Positions 7,323 to 16,110 of a stretch of 62,600 bases of DNA are shown here, one piece after another (positions within the stretch are counted from its first letter, which is position 1; every line of letters begins with the position of its first letter). Below the pieces are notes generated by a model. It was given only the letters and a program-made list of their open reading frames with translations, had not been told where the DNA came from and ran no database searches. Source of the stretch: an uncultured Alphaproteobacteria bacterium (GTDB lineage: Bacteria; Pseudomonadota; Alphaproteobacteria; Rs-D84); the NCBI GenBank assembly GCA_905233975.1, contig CAJOGD010000003.1:1-62600 (forward strand). The letters are read 5' to 3'. The position numbers and the translations under genes are program-made.

Positions 7323-8954
7323 ATGCAATTAAAAAAGTTTTTGTTGTTTGGGTTGTTCGCGGCGGTGTTGCCGGCGTTCGCGGAAGAGACCGCGGACCGA
7401 AAAACCGCAACGTCGTTAAAATACGTCGAACATGAATTGGGCACGCGACAAAATAAATTTACCGCGGAACAAAACAAGGCAATGGAATACACCGATTCGG
7501 CCGGCGATGTGCAGAAACGCACAGTTAAATCCGATTTGGGCAGCGACACAACCGACACATCACTTCCCATGGTTGGTGGCGTGAATACTAAACTCGCCAC
7601 GAAACAGGACGACATAGACCCAATCAACGATCACACCGCCGTCACATATACCGGTCAAAGCGGCAGTATCGGTGCCAAGGGTATTTACCAAACAACCGAA
7701 TCGTATGCGGCACAATCCGACAACCTAATCGACGCCAAAACATTTAACGCCGCACTTAAAAGGGGGCTTGATAGTGAATTTCTTTGTTCGGAATACAAAC
7801 CCGGCACCGACCTTTGTTGGGTTTGGTCAATACATAATAACGAGGCACCTGCCGAAGCATGCCCAAATTTGCTGTCGGCGGCGGCCGCGGGAACGGTCAC
7901 CCAAGATGGCATTACCGTTGTTTCGGATGGGCATGGTATATACACCATAACAGGAACGGCAACACGACAGACAGAGATTTATTTTAATGTGCCCGAATTT
8001 ACCATTCCAACCAGTGTTGGCCATGGCGGAACGGGGGCAATTTATTTTGGTAATAGCGCGATTTATGACGGGGTCTACTTTATTTTCGGTCGCAATAACA
8101 ACGCAGTTGACAGTTGGACACTAAGCAACGTACTGGACCGTTTTGTGACACAATATTCTAACTTGGAAAACAGGACGGTTAATCAAATTGGTTTTCGTCT
8201 TCCAGCCGGGCAAACGTATAATATGACCATGCGTCCGGCGGTGTATAACGATGGCCGCACAAGTGCGGGGACGTTTGTTAGTTGCCAATCACTGGTTGAT
8301 ATTCCTTATACAACCCTTGTGCCGGCCGGATACACGCCGGTGGAATTTCTGGAAACTAGTTCGCGTGTGGCAGATGCTTATATAGATACCGGAATAAATT
8401 TCAATAGTACGTATACTTATGAAATAGAATTTATGAAAAGCGGAATTGCTAACGGCATAATGGGTGCTCGTGTTTCTCCGGGTTATGCCGCCAAGGGGAA
8501 TTTCGCACTGACGTATCAAAACACAACTGCGGTATATTCAAGTACAAATAACGCATCAACAGCCGTTAATTTTAATGACACATTAAATGTTAAACATACG
8601 ATGAAGTATCAACAGAGTTCAGAAACATTACTGTTCGATAATCAGGATTTTTGGCAAAGCACATGGATTAATTCCGTTGAGATTCCGTACAACATTTATT
8701 TGTTCGGATTTAATTCTGCGGGGAGCCCCGGAGGGTCGCGTACCGGATTTGTGAGAATTTATAGTTATATTGTAAAAAATTCTGAAAGTTCGTTAGTTCA
8801 ACAATTGATACCAGCGCGGCGCAATAGGGATAACGTGTTGGGTATGTATGATACTGTAAATAACGTATTCAAAACAAATGCCGCGACCAGTGGTAATGAT
8901 TTCACCGCCGGGCCGGACATTAACAACATAATCTATGTGCCCCAGAATCAATAA
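7323..8954 (+). CDS. secreted modular protein with LamG-like C-terminus (paralogue A)
   Basis: The 543-aa protein has a signal peptide (MQLKKFLLFGLFAAVLPAFA, cut after AFA) and a module shared with four other proteins here (residues 22-165: DRKTATSLKYV, VGGVNTKL, HTAVTYTG, DNLIDAKTFNAAL, then two Cys around SEYKPGTDLCWV). Next come a variable middle domain (about 170-340, beta-rich, CBM-like) and a C-terminal domain opening PAGYTPVEFLETS and closing GPDINNIIYVPQNQ. That last domain resembles the concanavalin/LamG-like domains common in gut bacteria and phages. AAGGAG precedes the ATG, and RNA copy 1 lies directly upstream. Likely exported to the periplasm or surface; ligand unknown. Confidence 0.75.
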   Translation: MQLKKFLLFGLFAAVLPAFAEETADRKTATSLKYVEHELGTRQNKFTAEQNKAMEYTDSAGDVQKRTVKSDLGSDTTDTSLPMVGGVNTKLATKQDDIDPINDHTAVTYTGQSGSIGAKGIYQTTESYAAQSDNLIDAKTFNAALKRGLDSEFLCSEYKPGTDLCWVWSIHNNEAPAEACPNLLSAAAAGTVTQDGITVVSDGHGIYTITGTATRQTEIYFNVPEFTIPTSVGHGGTGAIYFGNSAIYDGVYFIFGRNNNAVDSWTLSNVLDRFVTQYSNLENRTVNQIGFRLPAGQTYNMTMRPAVYNDGRTSAGTFVSCQSLVDIPYTTLVPAGYTPVEFLETSSRVADAYIDTGINFNSTYTYEIEFMKSGIANGIMGARVSPGYAAKGNFALTYQNTTAVYSSTNNASTAVNFNDTLNVKHTMKYQQSSETLLFDNQDFWQSTWINSVEIPYNIYLFGFNSAGSPGGSRTGFVRIYSYIVKNSESSLVQQLIPARRNRDNVLGMYDTVNNVFKTNAATSGNDFTAGPDINNIIYVPQNQ

Positions 8955-9030
8955 CGTCATACCGCATTTTGTCCTCGTCACCCCGCGCGAAATCGTAATG
9001 TGGCATGCACTAACATTCTTATGATTTTTC

Positions 9031-9059
9031 TTGCATTTTTGTATAAAAGTCTATATAAT
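9031..9059 (+). promoter_or_regulatory. rpsA promoter
   Basis: TTGCAT (9031-9036) and TATAAT (9054-9059) are separated by 17 bp. The resulting leader is about 104 nt and contains a CCGC/GCGG hairpin followed by TTTT (about 9102-9123), a possible attenuator. Confidence 0.75.
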
Positions 9060-9169
9060 ATGCGCTGATTTCGTGGGCGGGCGCGGAATCGGTCCGATTA
9101 ACCCCGCAAGACCTCGCGGTTTTCCCTTTATAAAAAATGGCTGCGACGGCAAACTTTGTATGAATTCTA

Positions 9170-10858
9170 ATGAAAGATTTATCCAAAGATTTATTTAATC
9201 CAATCGCCGGTGAAGATTTCGTCAAAATGTTCGATGAAAACTATGGCAAACAAGAAACACTCCAGGGCTATGCGACCAAGGGTACCGTAAAGGATATTCG
9301 TGGCGATTTCGCATTGGTTGACGTTGGCCTTAAATCCGAAGGTCGCGTGCCGTTGCGTGAATTTGGCGCAACTGTGCCGGCCGTTGGCGATATTATTGAC
9401 GTTTTCGTTGAACGCTATGAATCACGTGAAGGAACGGCGGTTCTGTCCTATGCCAAGGCGCGCGCCGAAAAGGCATGGAAAGAACTTGAAAAAATGGTGG
9501 CCGAAGGTGTTGACCCCGAAGGTACGATTATCGATGTCGTGCGCGGTGGTTATACCGTCGATATTAATGGCGTGTTTGCGTTTATGCCATCGTCCCAGGT
9601 TGATCATAAACCGGTTCGCGATGCAAAATCTATGATTGGATTGAAAGACAAATTCCGCGTGTTAAAGATGGACGCGTTGCGCACAAACGCAATTGTTTCA
9701 CGTCGCGCGATTCAATCCGACACAATCGCCGCCGCCCAGAAAGAGGCGTTAAAGAACATCGAACTTGGCGCGGTTTTGGAAGGAACGGTTAAAAACATCA
9801 CTGATTACGGCGTGTTTATCGATTTGGGTGGTATTGATGGTTTGCTGCACGTCACCGATTTGTCTTGGAAACGCGTGAATCATCCGCGCGAATTGGTGCA
9901 TGTTGGCGAAAAGATAAAGGTCAAGGTTATTCAGTTTGACGAAGAAACACATCGTATTTCACTTGGCGCAAAACAATTGGAAGAAGACCCATGGGAAACC
10001 GCGTCGCGCGCATTCAATGTTGGCGACACCGTTTCGGGCAAGGTTTCTTCGGTCACCGATTATGGCGCATTTATCGATTTGGGCAACAATATCGAAGGCT
10101 TGGTCCACATGTCTGAACTTTCATGGACGAACAAAAATATTCACCCGTCCAAGGTTCTGCAAAATGGCCAAGAAGTCAACGTTATGGTGCTGGACATCGA
10201 CCAAGAAAAACGCCGTATTTCGTTGGGTTATAAACAATTGCAACCAAATCCATGGAAGCAATTTGCCGAAACCCACAATGTTGGCGACGTTATCACCGGG
10301 CCGATCAAGAACACAACCGAATTCGGGCTGTTTGTTGCGTTGACACCGGAATTGGACGGTATGGTTCACATTTCCGACCTGTCTTGGAACCGTTTGGACG
10401 AAGAAGAATTAAAGAAATTCGTTCGCGGCCAAGAAGTGACGGCGAAAATTTTGGACATCAATCCGGAAAAAGAACGCGTCACGTTGGGTATCAAACAACT
10501 GACGGCTGGTGCGGACAATAACGCGGCATCTATCAAGAAAGGTGCGGTCTTGTCTGGGACGGTTTCCGAAGTGACGCCTGATGAATTGATTTTGGATTTG
10601 CCGAATGAAATCAAAGGCACAATCCGTCGCACCGATTTGTCGCGCGAAAAATCCGAACAGGATACTTCCAAGTTCCATGTCGGCGATACCGTAGAGGCGT
10701 CGGTGGTGTCGGTCGAAGGCAATGTCGTTAAATTGTCTATCCGCGCACTTCAGGTCACGCTTGAAAAACAGGCGGTCAAAGAATACGCCAACGAGGCAGA
10801 CAGTGGTTCCGTCTTGGGCGATATCTTGGGCGCCGCAATTGAAAACAGCAAGAAATAA
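9170..10858 (+). CDS. rpsA: 30S ribosomal protein S1
   Basis: The 562-aa length is close to the E. coli protein. Six S1 (OB-fold) repeats are visible, with typical strings such as GTVKNITDYGVFIDLGGIDG, GKVSSVTDYGAFIDL and VHMSELSW. S1 binds single-stranded mRNA on the 30S subunit and helps start translation. No clear Shine-Dalgarno sequence precedes the ATG, as in other rpsA genes, where S1 controls its own mRNA. It has its own promoter (9031-9059) and terminator (10884-10909). Confidence 0.95.
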   Translation: MKDLSKDLFNPIAGEDFVKMFDENYGKQETLQGYATKGTVKDIRGDFALVDVGLKSEGRVPLREFGATVPAVGDIIDVFVERYESREGTAVLSYAKARAEKAWKELEKMVAEGVDPEGTIIDVVRGGYTVDINGVFAFMPSSQVDHKPVRDAKSMIGLKDKFRVLKMDALRTNAIVSRRAIQSDTIAAAQKEALKNIELGAVLEGTVKNITDYGVFIDLGGIDGLLHVTDLSWKRVNHPRELVHVGEKIKVKVIQFDEETHRISLGAKQLEEDPWETASRAFNVGDTVSGKVSSVTDYGAFIDLGNNIEGLVHMSELSWTNKNIHPSKVLQNGQEVNVMVLDIDQEKRRISLGYKQLQPNPWKQFAETHNVGDVITGPIKNTTEFGLFVALTPELDGMVHISDLSWNRLDEEELKKFVRGQEVTAKILDINPEKERVTLGIKQLTAGADNNAASIKKGAVLSGTVSEVTPDELILDLPNEIKGTIRRTDLSREKSEQDTSKFHVGDTVEASVVSVEGNVVKLSIRALQVTLEKQAVKEYANEADSGSVLGDILGAAIENSKK

Positions 10859-10883
10859 TAACCGCACGTTTTCAAAACAAAAA

Positions 10884-10909
10884 ATCCCCATAGCCTTGGG
10901 GATTTTTTT
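10884..10909 (+). terminator. rpsA terminator
   Basis: A stem ATCCCC/GGGGAT with an 8-nt loop is followed by T6. A TATAAT box at 10914-10919 just beyond it may start the next transcript, although no good -35 box fits. Confidence 0.88.
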
Positions 10910-10947
10910 GTGGTATAATTGCGCCGACAATGAAAAGGGAAAACACG

Positions 10948-11502
10948 ATGAAACCGAAAATGATTCTTATGATGGGCGGTCAAGGCGTAGGCAAGGGGAC
11001 GCTTGCGCGGTGTTTGATGGCGAACGGCGGGTATGAATATGTCGAAACTGGCGCGATTTTGCGCGCGTTGCCGCCGGAATCGAAATTGGCACAAACGATT
11101 GCGCGTGGCGATTTGGTGCCGGATTCCGATTTGTTCGAATTGCTTGCCACGCGTTTTAAGACGGATTCTGACATGATTCTTGACGGTTTCCCAAGGACGC
11201 TGGGCCAGGCAAAATGGATTGTTGAAAACTATTCGGATAAATTTGATATTCGTGTGATATACCTTAATGTGCCGGAATCGGTCATGATTTCGCGCATAGA
11301 AAAACGCGTGCGTGAATGTGGCAACCGCGCGGACGACGTGGATGCGGCCATTGTTCGCCGGCGGCTTGATAATTTTTGGCGCATAACGATGCCGGCGATT
11401 GAATGGCTGCGCACCGCGCCCGGAATAAAGTTTGCCGACATCGACGTCAGTGAACCAGAGGTTGATAAAAACTTTGTGAAAATATTAAGTGTGTTAAATT
11501 AA
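10948..11502 (+). CDS. adk: adenylate kinase family nucleoside-monophosphate kinase
   Basis: The 184-aa protein has a P-loop GGQGVGKGT at residues 10-18, the AMP-site motif ETGAILR and the diagnostic DGFPRT. The LID region is short (RVRECGNRADD) and has no zinc cysteines, as in short-form Adk. It interconverts ATP + AMP and 2 ADP. The start at 10948 has AAGGGA 8 nt upstream; the ATG at 10930 is too close to the putative -10 box. It overlaps convergent corA by 4 bp. I am confident of the family, less so that it is the main cellular Adk. Confidence 0.8.
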   Translation: MKPKMILMMGGQGVGKGTLARCLMANGGYEYVETGAILRALPPESKLAQTIARGDLVPDSDLFELLATRFKTDSDMILDGFPRTLGQAKWIVENYSDKFDIRVIYLNVPESVMISRIEKRVRECGNRADDVDAAIVRRRLDNFWRITMPAIEWLRTAPGIKFADIDVSEPEVDKNFVKILSVLN

Positions 11503-12383
11503 ACAATCCGGCGGCGGACAAAGATAAACAGGGCGTATCCAACCAACAACGCCATAATAATCGCAAATATCACAACACCCGTATCGTCATGGTCCGCAAA
11601 GGGCAGGGCAACATTCATTCCATAATACCCCACAACCAACGTTGGCAACATCAAAATAATGTTCCACATCGTCAGGCGGTTAATGTAAGTGTTGGAATCC
11701 ATGTTAATGACGCTTTCGAATGTTTCCTTGATGGATTTCAGCATTTTGGTATAACTGGTCACGACCTCTATGCCTTGGGACAGTTCGATCCGCGAATCTT
11801 CCACCAATTCCACACATTCGTCGGTTTTTGCAAAGCCGCGCACCTTTTCTAATTTATCCAACACCGAAAGGTTGCCTTTTAATCCGGTCATATACAGTGT
11901 ATAACTGTTTTCGACGTCGAGCAGTGCAAGCAATTCGCGTTTTCTTATTTGTTGTTGCAAATTTTTCTTGGATTCCACAACGCGACGGTTTAGTTCTTTG
12001 AGGCAACGTAGATAAGATTCCGCGATATAATACATAATATTTAAAATAAATTCTTCGCGCGAAGTTTTTTCGTCTTTCTTGATTTTGTCCAAAATATCGC
12101 ACCGCTTGCGACAAACGGTAATAACGCGATTGGTCGAATAAATAATGGACAGCGGTTCGGTGTGCCACTGGGTATCCGTTTCGCGGTTCACAATGGGAAA
12201 TCGAACAATTATAACCTTGTAATCGTCTTCAACCTCTATACGTGGCTGCTCATCGGGGTCCAAAATGTCGGATATGGTATCTTCATCAATCTTGTATTCG
12301 TCCTGAAGTTTTTCGAAATCGTCATGATCGGGGTTCCCAACATTTATCCAAGAAAAAGACTTTAATTTTTCGGTGTCAAACAT
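11499..12383 (-). CDS. corA: CorA-family magnesium/divalent cation transporter
   Basis: A 294-aa protein with a long N-terminal cytoplasmic domain, a long helix, and two C-terminal transmembrane segments. The first ends in the CorA signature YGMN and the second is VVIFAIIMALLVGYALFIFV. CorA pentamers import Mg2+ (also Co2+ and Ni2+). AAGGGGGCGG precedes the start at 12383. It is transcribed alone and is convergent with adk. Confidence 0.92.
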   Translation of the reverse strand: MFDTEKLKSFSWINVGNPDHDDFEKLQDEYKIDEDTISDILDPDEQPRIEVEDDYKVIIVRFPIVNRETDTQWHTEPLSIIYSTNRVITVCRKRCDILDKIKKDEKTSREEFILNIMYYIAESYLRCLKELNRRVVESKKNLQQQIRKRELLALLDVENSYTLYMTGLKGNLSVLDKLEKVRGFAKTDECVELVEDSRIELSQGIEVVTSYTKMLKSIKETFESVINMDSNTYINRLTMWNIILMLPTLVVGYYGMNVALPFADHDDTGVVIFAIIMALLVGYALFIFVRRRIV

Positions 12384-12450
12384 ATCCGCCCCCTTTTGTT
12401 GCCGACGTATTCTATTCCCATTAAATATAAAAAGCAAATTAAAAAATCAT

Positions 12451-12480
12451 TTGAAAAGGTTTCGGATATTGTTATTATAC
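12451..12480 (+). promoter_or_regulatory. promoter of the carboxypeptidase gene, giving a near-leaderless mRNA
   Basis: TTGAAA (12451-12456) and TATTAT (12473-12478) are 16 bp apart (18 bp to TTATAC). Transcription would start at about 12485, the A of the start codon, and no Shine-Dalgarno sequence is present. Confidence 0.5.
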
Positions 12481-12484
12481 AGCC

Positions 12485-13663
12485 ATGATGAAATCGAAAA
12501 TAATCGCATTTTTATTGATCGCTTGCACCGCGCCGGCGTTTGCGGAATACAAGACGCGGGCAAAGTCCGCAATCCTGATTGACTATGATTCCGGGGCGGA
12601 AATTGTGTCTAAATCCGCCGATGAACTTATGCCACCGTCGTCAATGCTAAAACTGATGACACTTGCCGTTTTGTTTGATGAGGTTCGGGCGGGGCGCATA
12701 TCTTTGGACGACCGCTTTCCGGTTGGGAAAAATGCGGATTATCAAAATCCGCTTTGGTACCCGGCAAGCAAAATTTGCCTTTCGGCCGGCCAGGATATTT
12801 CCGTTCGTGATCTGATTTTGGGTTTGATTGTTTTGTCCGGTGGTGATGCGTCGGTTGTCGTTGCGGAAAAATTGGCGGGGACGGAGGAAAAGTTTACGGA
12901 TATGATGACGACCAAGGCGCGTGCAATCGGCATGCCACTGTCAACCTTTGGTAATGCGAGTGGTTTGCCAAATGACAGGAATTTGATGACGAGTCGGGAA
13001 CTGGCCACACTCGCGTATCATATTATTTCTGATTATCCCGATTTGTATCCGATGTTTGCGACGCGGCGTTTCGAATTTGGTGATTATAAAACCGATTGGT
13101 GCCGCGATTGGGGCAAAACCCATACGGTGAATTATAATAAATTGCTGTTCATTATGCCTGGTGCGGACGGCCTTAAAACCGGGCATACGGACAAGGGCGG
13201 ATACGGCATGGTGGCAAGTGCGACCGCCGGCCGCCGCCGCCTGATTGGCGTCATAAATGGATTGCATGCCAAGGGTCACGACGCGTTGGCGGCGGAAATG
13301 AAATCACTGCTTTCGCATGGGTTTAATACGACAATAACGAAAGTTTTCTATCGCCCGGGCGATGATGTGACGGCGGTTCCGGTTTGGTATGGACGCGACG
13401 ATACGGTAATGGGAACGGTCGATCGGAACTTTGCAATTACAATGCCAAAGGAAAGTGGCTTGAATGGTGTTCGCGTGCTTGCACGCTATACCGACCCGAT
13501 GCCCGCACCAATTCGCGCCGGCGATGTATTGGGCGAGGTTATTGCCGAACACGATGGCAATGTTATCGCGCGCACGAATTTGATTGCCCGGGATAATGTC
13601 CGTCGCGTTCGTTTCTTTGGTCGCGTATGGCGTAATATTGTTGTAATATTGATGGGGCGTTAA
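12485..13663 (+). CDS. D-alanyl-D-alanine carboxypeptidase (PBP5/6 type, peptidase S11)
   Basis: This 392-aa serine peptidase has a signal peptide ending in APAFA. The catalytic SxxK is SMLK (S53-K56), the KTG box is K231-G233, and a C-terminal beta-domain and terminal hydrophobic helix (IVVILMGR) follow. The family removes the last D-Ala from peptidoglycan stem peptides. The middle SxN motif reads SGG (118-120), so the usual Asn is absent. It is followed 1 bp later by holB. Confidence 0.85.
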   Translation: MMKSKIIAFLLIACTAPAFAEYKTRAKSAILIDYDSGAEIVSKSADELMPPSSMLKLMTLAVLFDEVRAGRISLDDRFPVGKNADYQNPLWYPASKICLSAGQDISVRDLILGLIVLSGGDASVVVAEKLAGTEEKFTDMMTTKARAIGMPLSTFGNASGLPNDRNLMTSRELATLAYHIISDYPDLYPMFATRRFEFGDYKTDWCRDWGKTHTVNYNKLLFIMPGADGLKTGHTDKGGYGMVASATAGRRRLIGVINGLHAKGHDALAAEMKSLLSHGFNTTITKVFYRPGDDVTAVPVWYGRDDTVMGTVDRNFAITMPKESGLNGVRVLARYTDPMPAPIRAGDVLGEVIAEHDGNVIARTNLIARDNVRRVRFFGRVWRNIVVILMGR

Positions 13664-13664
13664 G

Positions 13665-14567
13665 ATGGCACGCAAATCAAATATCCCCGCTTACGAATTT
13701 CCGCATCCGATGGACAATAATAACACAATCGGGCACGATGCAACAATGCGCGCATTCATGGACGCATGGCAAAATCGCGACACGCACCCATTGCACCCGG
13801 TATGGATGCTCTGTGGCCCGCGCGGCATTGGCAAGGCGACATTGGCATATCAAATCGCGCGTATGGTCTATGGCAACGTCGGCGACTTTTTCATAATCGA
13901 CATGGACCGAAATATTGACAAGGACGGAAAAATAAAATCGGACGGCAAATCCATATCGGTCTATACGGTGCGCGCGACGATTGAGAAAATGCAACTTTCG
14001 TCCATGTCGGGGCAGTGGCGTGTGGTGCTGATTGATTCTGTGGACGCGCTTACAACCGCGGCGGCGAACGCGATATTAAAACTGCTCGAAGAACCGCCGG
14101 CCAAGACGTTGTTCCTGCTTGTCACGCACCAGTTGTCCAGTGTCCTGCCCACCGTCCGTTCGCGTGCGCGTGTGGAAAAGATGCGGCCGCTTTCGATTTC
14201 TGATTTGCGGCGGCTTTGCGCGCGGTTTATGCCGGACGAAGTCATCGATGATGAAACCCTGCGACTTGCCAATGGGTCTTTTGGGCGTATTGCGAATCTA
14301 AAGCAATCGGGTGGCGATGCGATATATAATGGTTTGGTCGATTTCGTGACAAATCCGCGCGCAACCCAATCGGACGCGATGAACCTTGCGCGACAGATTG
14401 CACCGAATCCGGAACTTTACGGAATTTTACTGGACGTAATCGCGCATTTTAAATTGGCGGAACTTTACCCGATGGCGACACATGCGATTGCGGATATTGC
14501 GCGGGTGAATTTGGAACCCGAAATATCGATATTCAAAATTATATTGGAAATACAAAAATGCTTATAG
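13665..14567 (+). CDS. holB: DNA polymerase III subunit delta'
   Basis: The 300-aa clamp-loader ATPase-like protein has a P-loop variant GPRGIGKATLAYQIA (around residues 51-65) and the delta'/gamma motif AAANAILKLLEEPPAKTLFLL with a sensor region (SVLPTVRSRARV). Delta' is part of the clamp loader that places the beta clamp on DNA. It lies between the carboxypeptidase and tatD and overlaps tatD by 10 bp; the tmk gene often found next to holB is not here. Confidence 0.9.
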   Translation: MARKSNIPAYEFPHPMDNNNTIGHDATMRAFMDAWQNRDTHPLHPVWMLCGPRGIGKATLAYQIARMVYGNVGDFFIIDMDRNIDKDGKIKSDGKSISVYTVRATIEKMQLSSMSGQWRVVLIDSVDALTTAAANAILKLLEEPPAKTLFLLVTHQLSSVLPTVRSRARVEKMRPLSISDLRRLCARFMPDEVIDDETLRLANGSFGRIANLKQSGGDAIYNGLVDFVTNPRATQSDAMNLARQIAPNPELYGILLDVIAHFKLAELYPMATHAIADIARVNLEPEISIFKIILEIQKCL

Positions 14568-15325
14568 ATACACATTGTCATTTAACATATGATTTTTCGA
14601 GTATTTGCGGTGCGGACGCGGTGATGGCGCGCGCGGTTGCGGCGGGCGTGAAATATATGATATGCCCGACGGCGGACCCGGTGGATATTTTGCCGGCGAT
14701 AAAGTTGGCACACGCGCACGATAATGTTTTTGCCACAATTGGAATTCACCCCGAACACGCGGGCACAAACCCGGCGGAATTTATTACCGACGAAATCTTG
14801 GCTGATTCAAAGGTTTTGGCGGTTGGGGAAATCGGACTTGATTACCACGAAATGGGCGTGGACACGCGCAATGCACAAATCGAACTGTTCGAAAGGCAAT
14901 TGGAAATGGCGCGCCGGGCGAATTTGCCGGTTGCAATCCATACGCGTGACGCGGAATCCGATACGGTGGAAATCCTTTCGCGCTATCCGGATATTTATGG
15001 CGTTATGCACTGTTTTACATCAAGTTATGACATGGCAAAGAAAATGTTGGACCGCGGGTACTTTTTTTCGGCAAGTGGCATTTTGACCTTTAAAAATGCG
15101 GCGGAAATCCGCGAAACATTTGCGCGCATACCACTTGACCGCCTGGTCGTTGAAACCGATAGCCCATATTGCGCGCCCGTCCCGCATCGCGGGAATATTT
15201 GCGAACCGGCCTATGTGGTTGATACGACGCGTGTTTTGGCGGAAATAAAAAATATTCCATTTGAAAAAATGTGTGATATAGTTATGGAAAACGTAAAAAA
15301 ACTGTATCCAAAGATAAAGATTTAA
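14558..15325 (+). CDS. tatD: TatD family metal-dependent hydrolase
   Basis: The 255-aa TIM-barrel hydrolase has the metal motif DTHCH at residues 4-8, GEIGLDYH near 90, the histidine strand AIHTRDAE and the closing ETDSPYCAP. TatD proteins are 3'-5' exonucleases or DNases acting on damaged DNA. The start lies inside holB (10-bp overlap), the usual coupling for holB-tatD pairs. smpB follows after 1 bp. Confidence 0.92.
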   Translation: MLIDTHCHLTYDFSSICGADAVMARAVAAGVKYMICPTADPVDILPAIKLAHAHDNVFATIGIHPEHAGTNPAEFITDEILADSKVLAVGEIGLDYHEMGVDTRNAQIELFERQLEMARRANLPVAIHTRDAESDTVEILSRYPDIYGVMHCFTSSYDMAKKMLDRGYFFSASGILTFKNAAEIRETFARIPLDRLVVETDSPYCAPVPHRGNICEPAYVVDTTRVLAEIKNIPFEKMCDIVMENVKKLYPKIKI

Positions 15326-15326
15326 C

Positions 15327-15794
15327 ATGCCACGCAGTATGATAAAAATTGGCCCTGTTTCTGAAAACCGCAAAGCGCGGTTCGCCTATACTATCGAAGA
15401 CACGATAGAGGCGGGCATCGAACTGACGGGGGCCGAGGTTAAGTCCCTGCGCTATGGCCTGGTCACGATTGTTGACGGTTTTGTGCAAAAACGCGGAACG
15501 GACCTGTATCTCGCGGGGGTAGAGATTCAAAAACTGCCCACCGCGGCGCGCATCGCGAACTTTGATGAACGTCGCCCGCGCCGGTTGCTGTTGCACCGGG
15601 CCCAGATAAACCGCATGAGTGGTCAGTTGAACGATCGTGGCGCAACCATATTTCCACTTAAACTTTATTTTAATGACCGCGGCCGGTTAAAGGTCTTGCT
15701 GGGGATCGGGCATGGTAAAAATCGTGCGGACAAACGCGAAACAATAAAGCGTCGCGAATGGGAAAAATCCCGCGCAAGACTAATGAAATCATAA
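15327..15794 (+). CDS. smpB: SsrA-binding protein SmpB
   Basis: The 155-aa OB-fold protein shows the SmpB signatures: an early Asn-Arg-Lys-Ala (SENRKARF), IEAGIELTGAEVKSLR, and the basic C-terminal tail (HGKNRADKRETIKRREWEKSR) that enters the mRNA channel. SmpB carries tmRNA to stalled ribosomes. It closes the dacC-holB-tatD-smpB run. The RNA just downstream is not tmRNA. Confidence 0.95.
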   Translation: MPRSMIKIGPVSENRKARFAYTIEDTIEAGIELTGAEVKSLRYGLVTIVDGFVQKRGTDLYLAGVEIQKLPTAARIANFDERRPRRLLLHRAQINRMSGQLNDRGATIFPLKLYFNDRGRLKVLLGIGHGKNRADKRETIKRREWEKSRARLMKS

Positions 15795-15819
15795 TTTTTT
15801 CATTTGTGTAAAAAAGCCC

Positions 15820-15849
15820 TTGACCCGTTTTGCAAATTCATGATAACAT
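15820..15849 (+). promoter_or_regulatory. promoter of structured RNA copy 2
   Basis: TTGACC (15820-15825), 18 bp, TAACAT (15844-15849). The predicted start 15856 is the first base of the 5' hairpin, as in copies 1 and 3. Confidence 0.7.
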
Positions 15850-15855
15850 AGAAAA

Positions 15856-16079
15856 CGAAGTCAGAAGGGATTCTGAGTTCGGGCTGTCGTAAGCCTAAAT
15901 CCGTCGGCACATTATGTCGCAATCCAACAAAATTCCGATATTCTGTGCCGTCATTATGAACGCTCCAATCTTGTGTATGGTTGGGGTGCCTGCGGTGAAT
16001 ATGTAAAGACCGCGGGGATCATTACGGATTTGATTTACGAACACCCCGGCCGTCTCGTTCTGATGACGGTATTTTTTTA
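15856..16079 (+). ncRNA. structured RNA family, copy 2
   Basis: Same layout as copy 1. The 5' hairpin with a GGGA loop (15856-15881) has a stem of largely different sequence. CGGCACA (15905-15911) pairs with TGTGCCG (15944-15950), and GGGGTG (15983-15988) with CACCCC (16042-16047). The inner helix here is GCGG/CCGC (15992-15995 with 16010-16013), a double compensating change from ATGG/CCAT. It ends in CCGTC/GACGG plus T7 (16050-16078), a good terminator. The next gene's ribosome-binding site follows within 25 nt. Confidence 0.72.
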
Positions 16080-16110
16080 GTGGTCAGTGAAAAAAAGAAA
16101 GGGGAGAAAA

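Noticed and set aside
15856..16079. tmRNA (ssrA) downstream of smpB
   Set aside because: The position invites it, but there is no T arm with GTTCGA, no CCA end and no tag reading frame. The same RNA also occurs three times next to secreted-protein genes.
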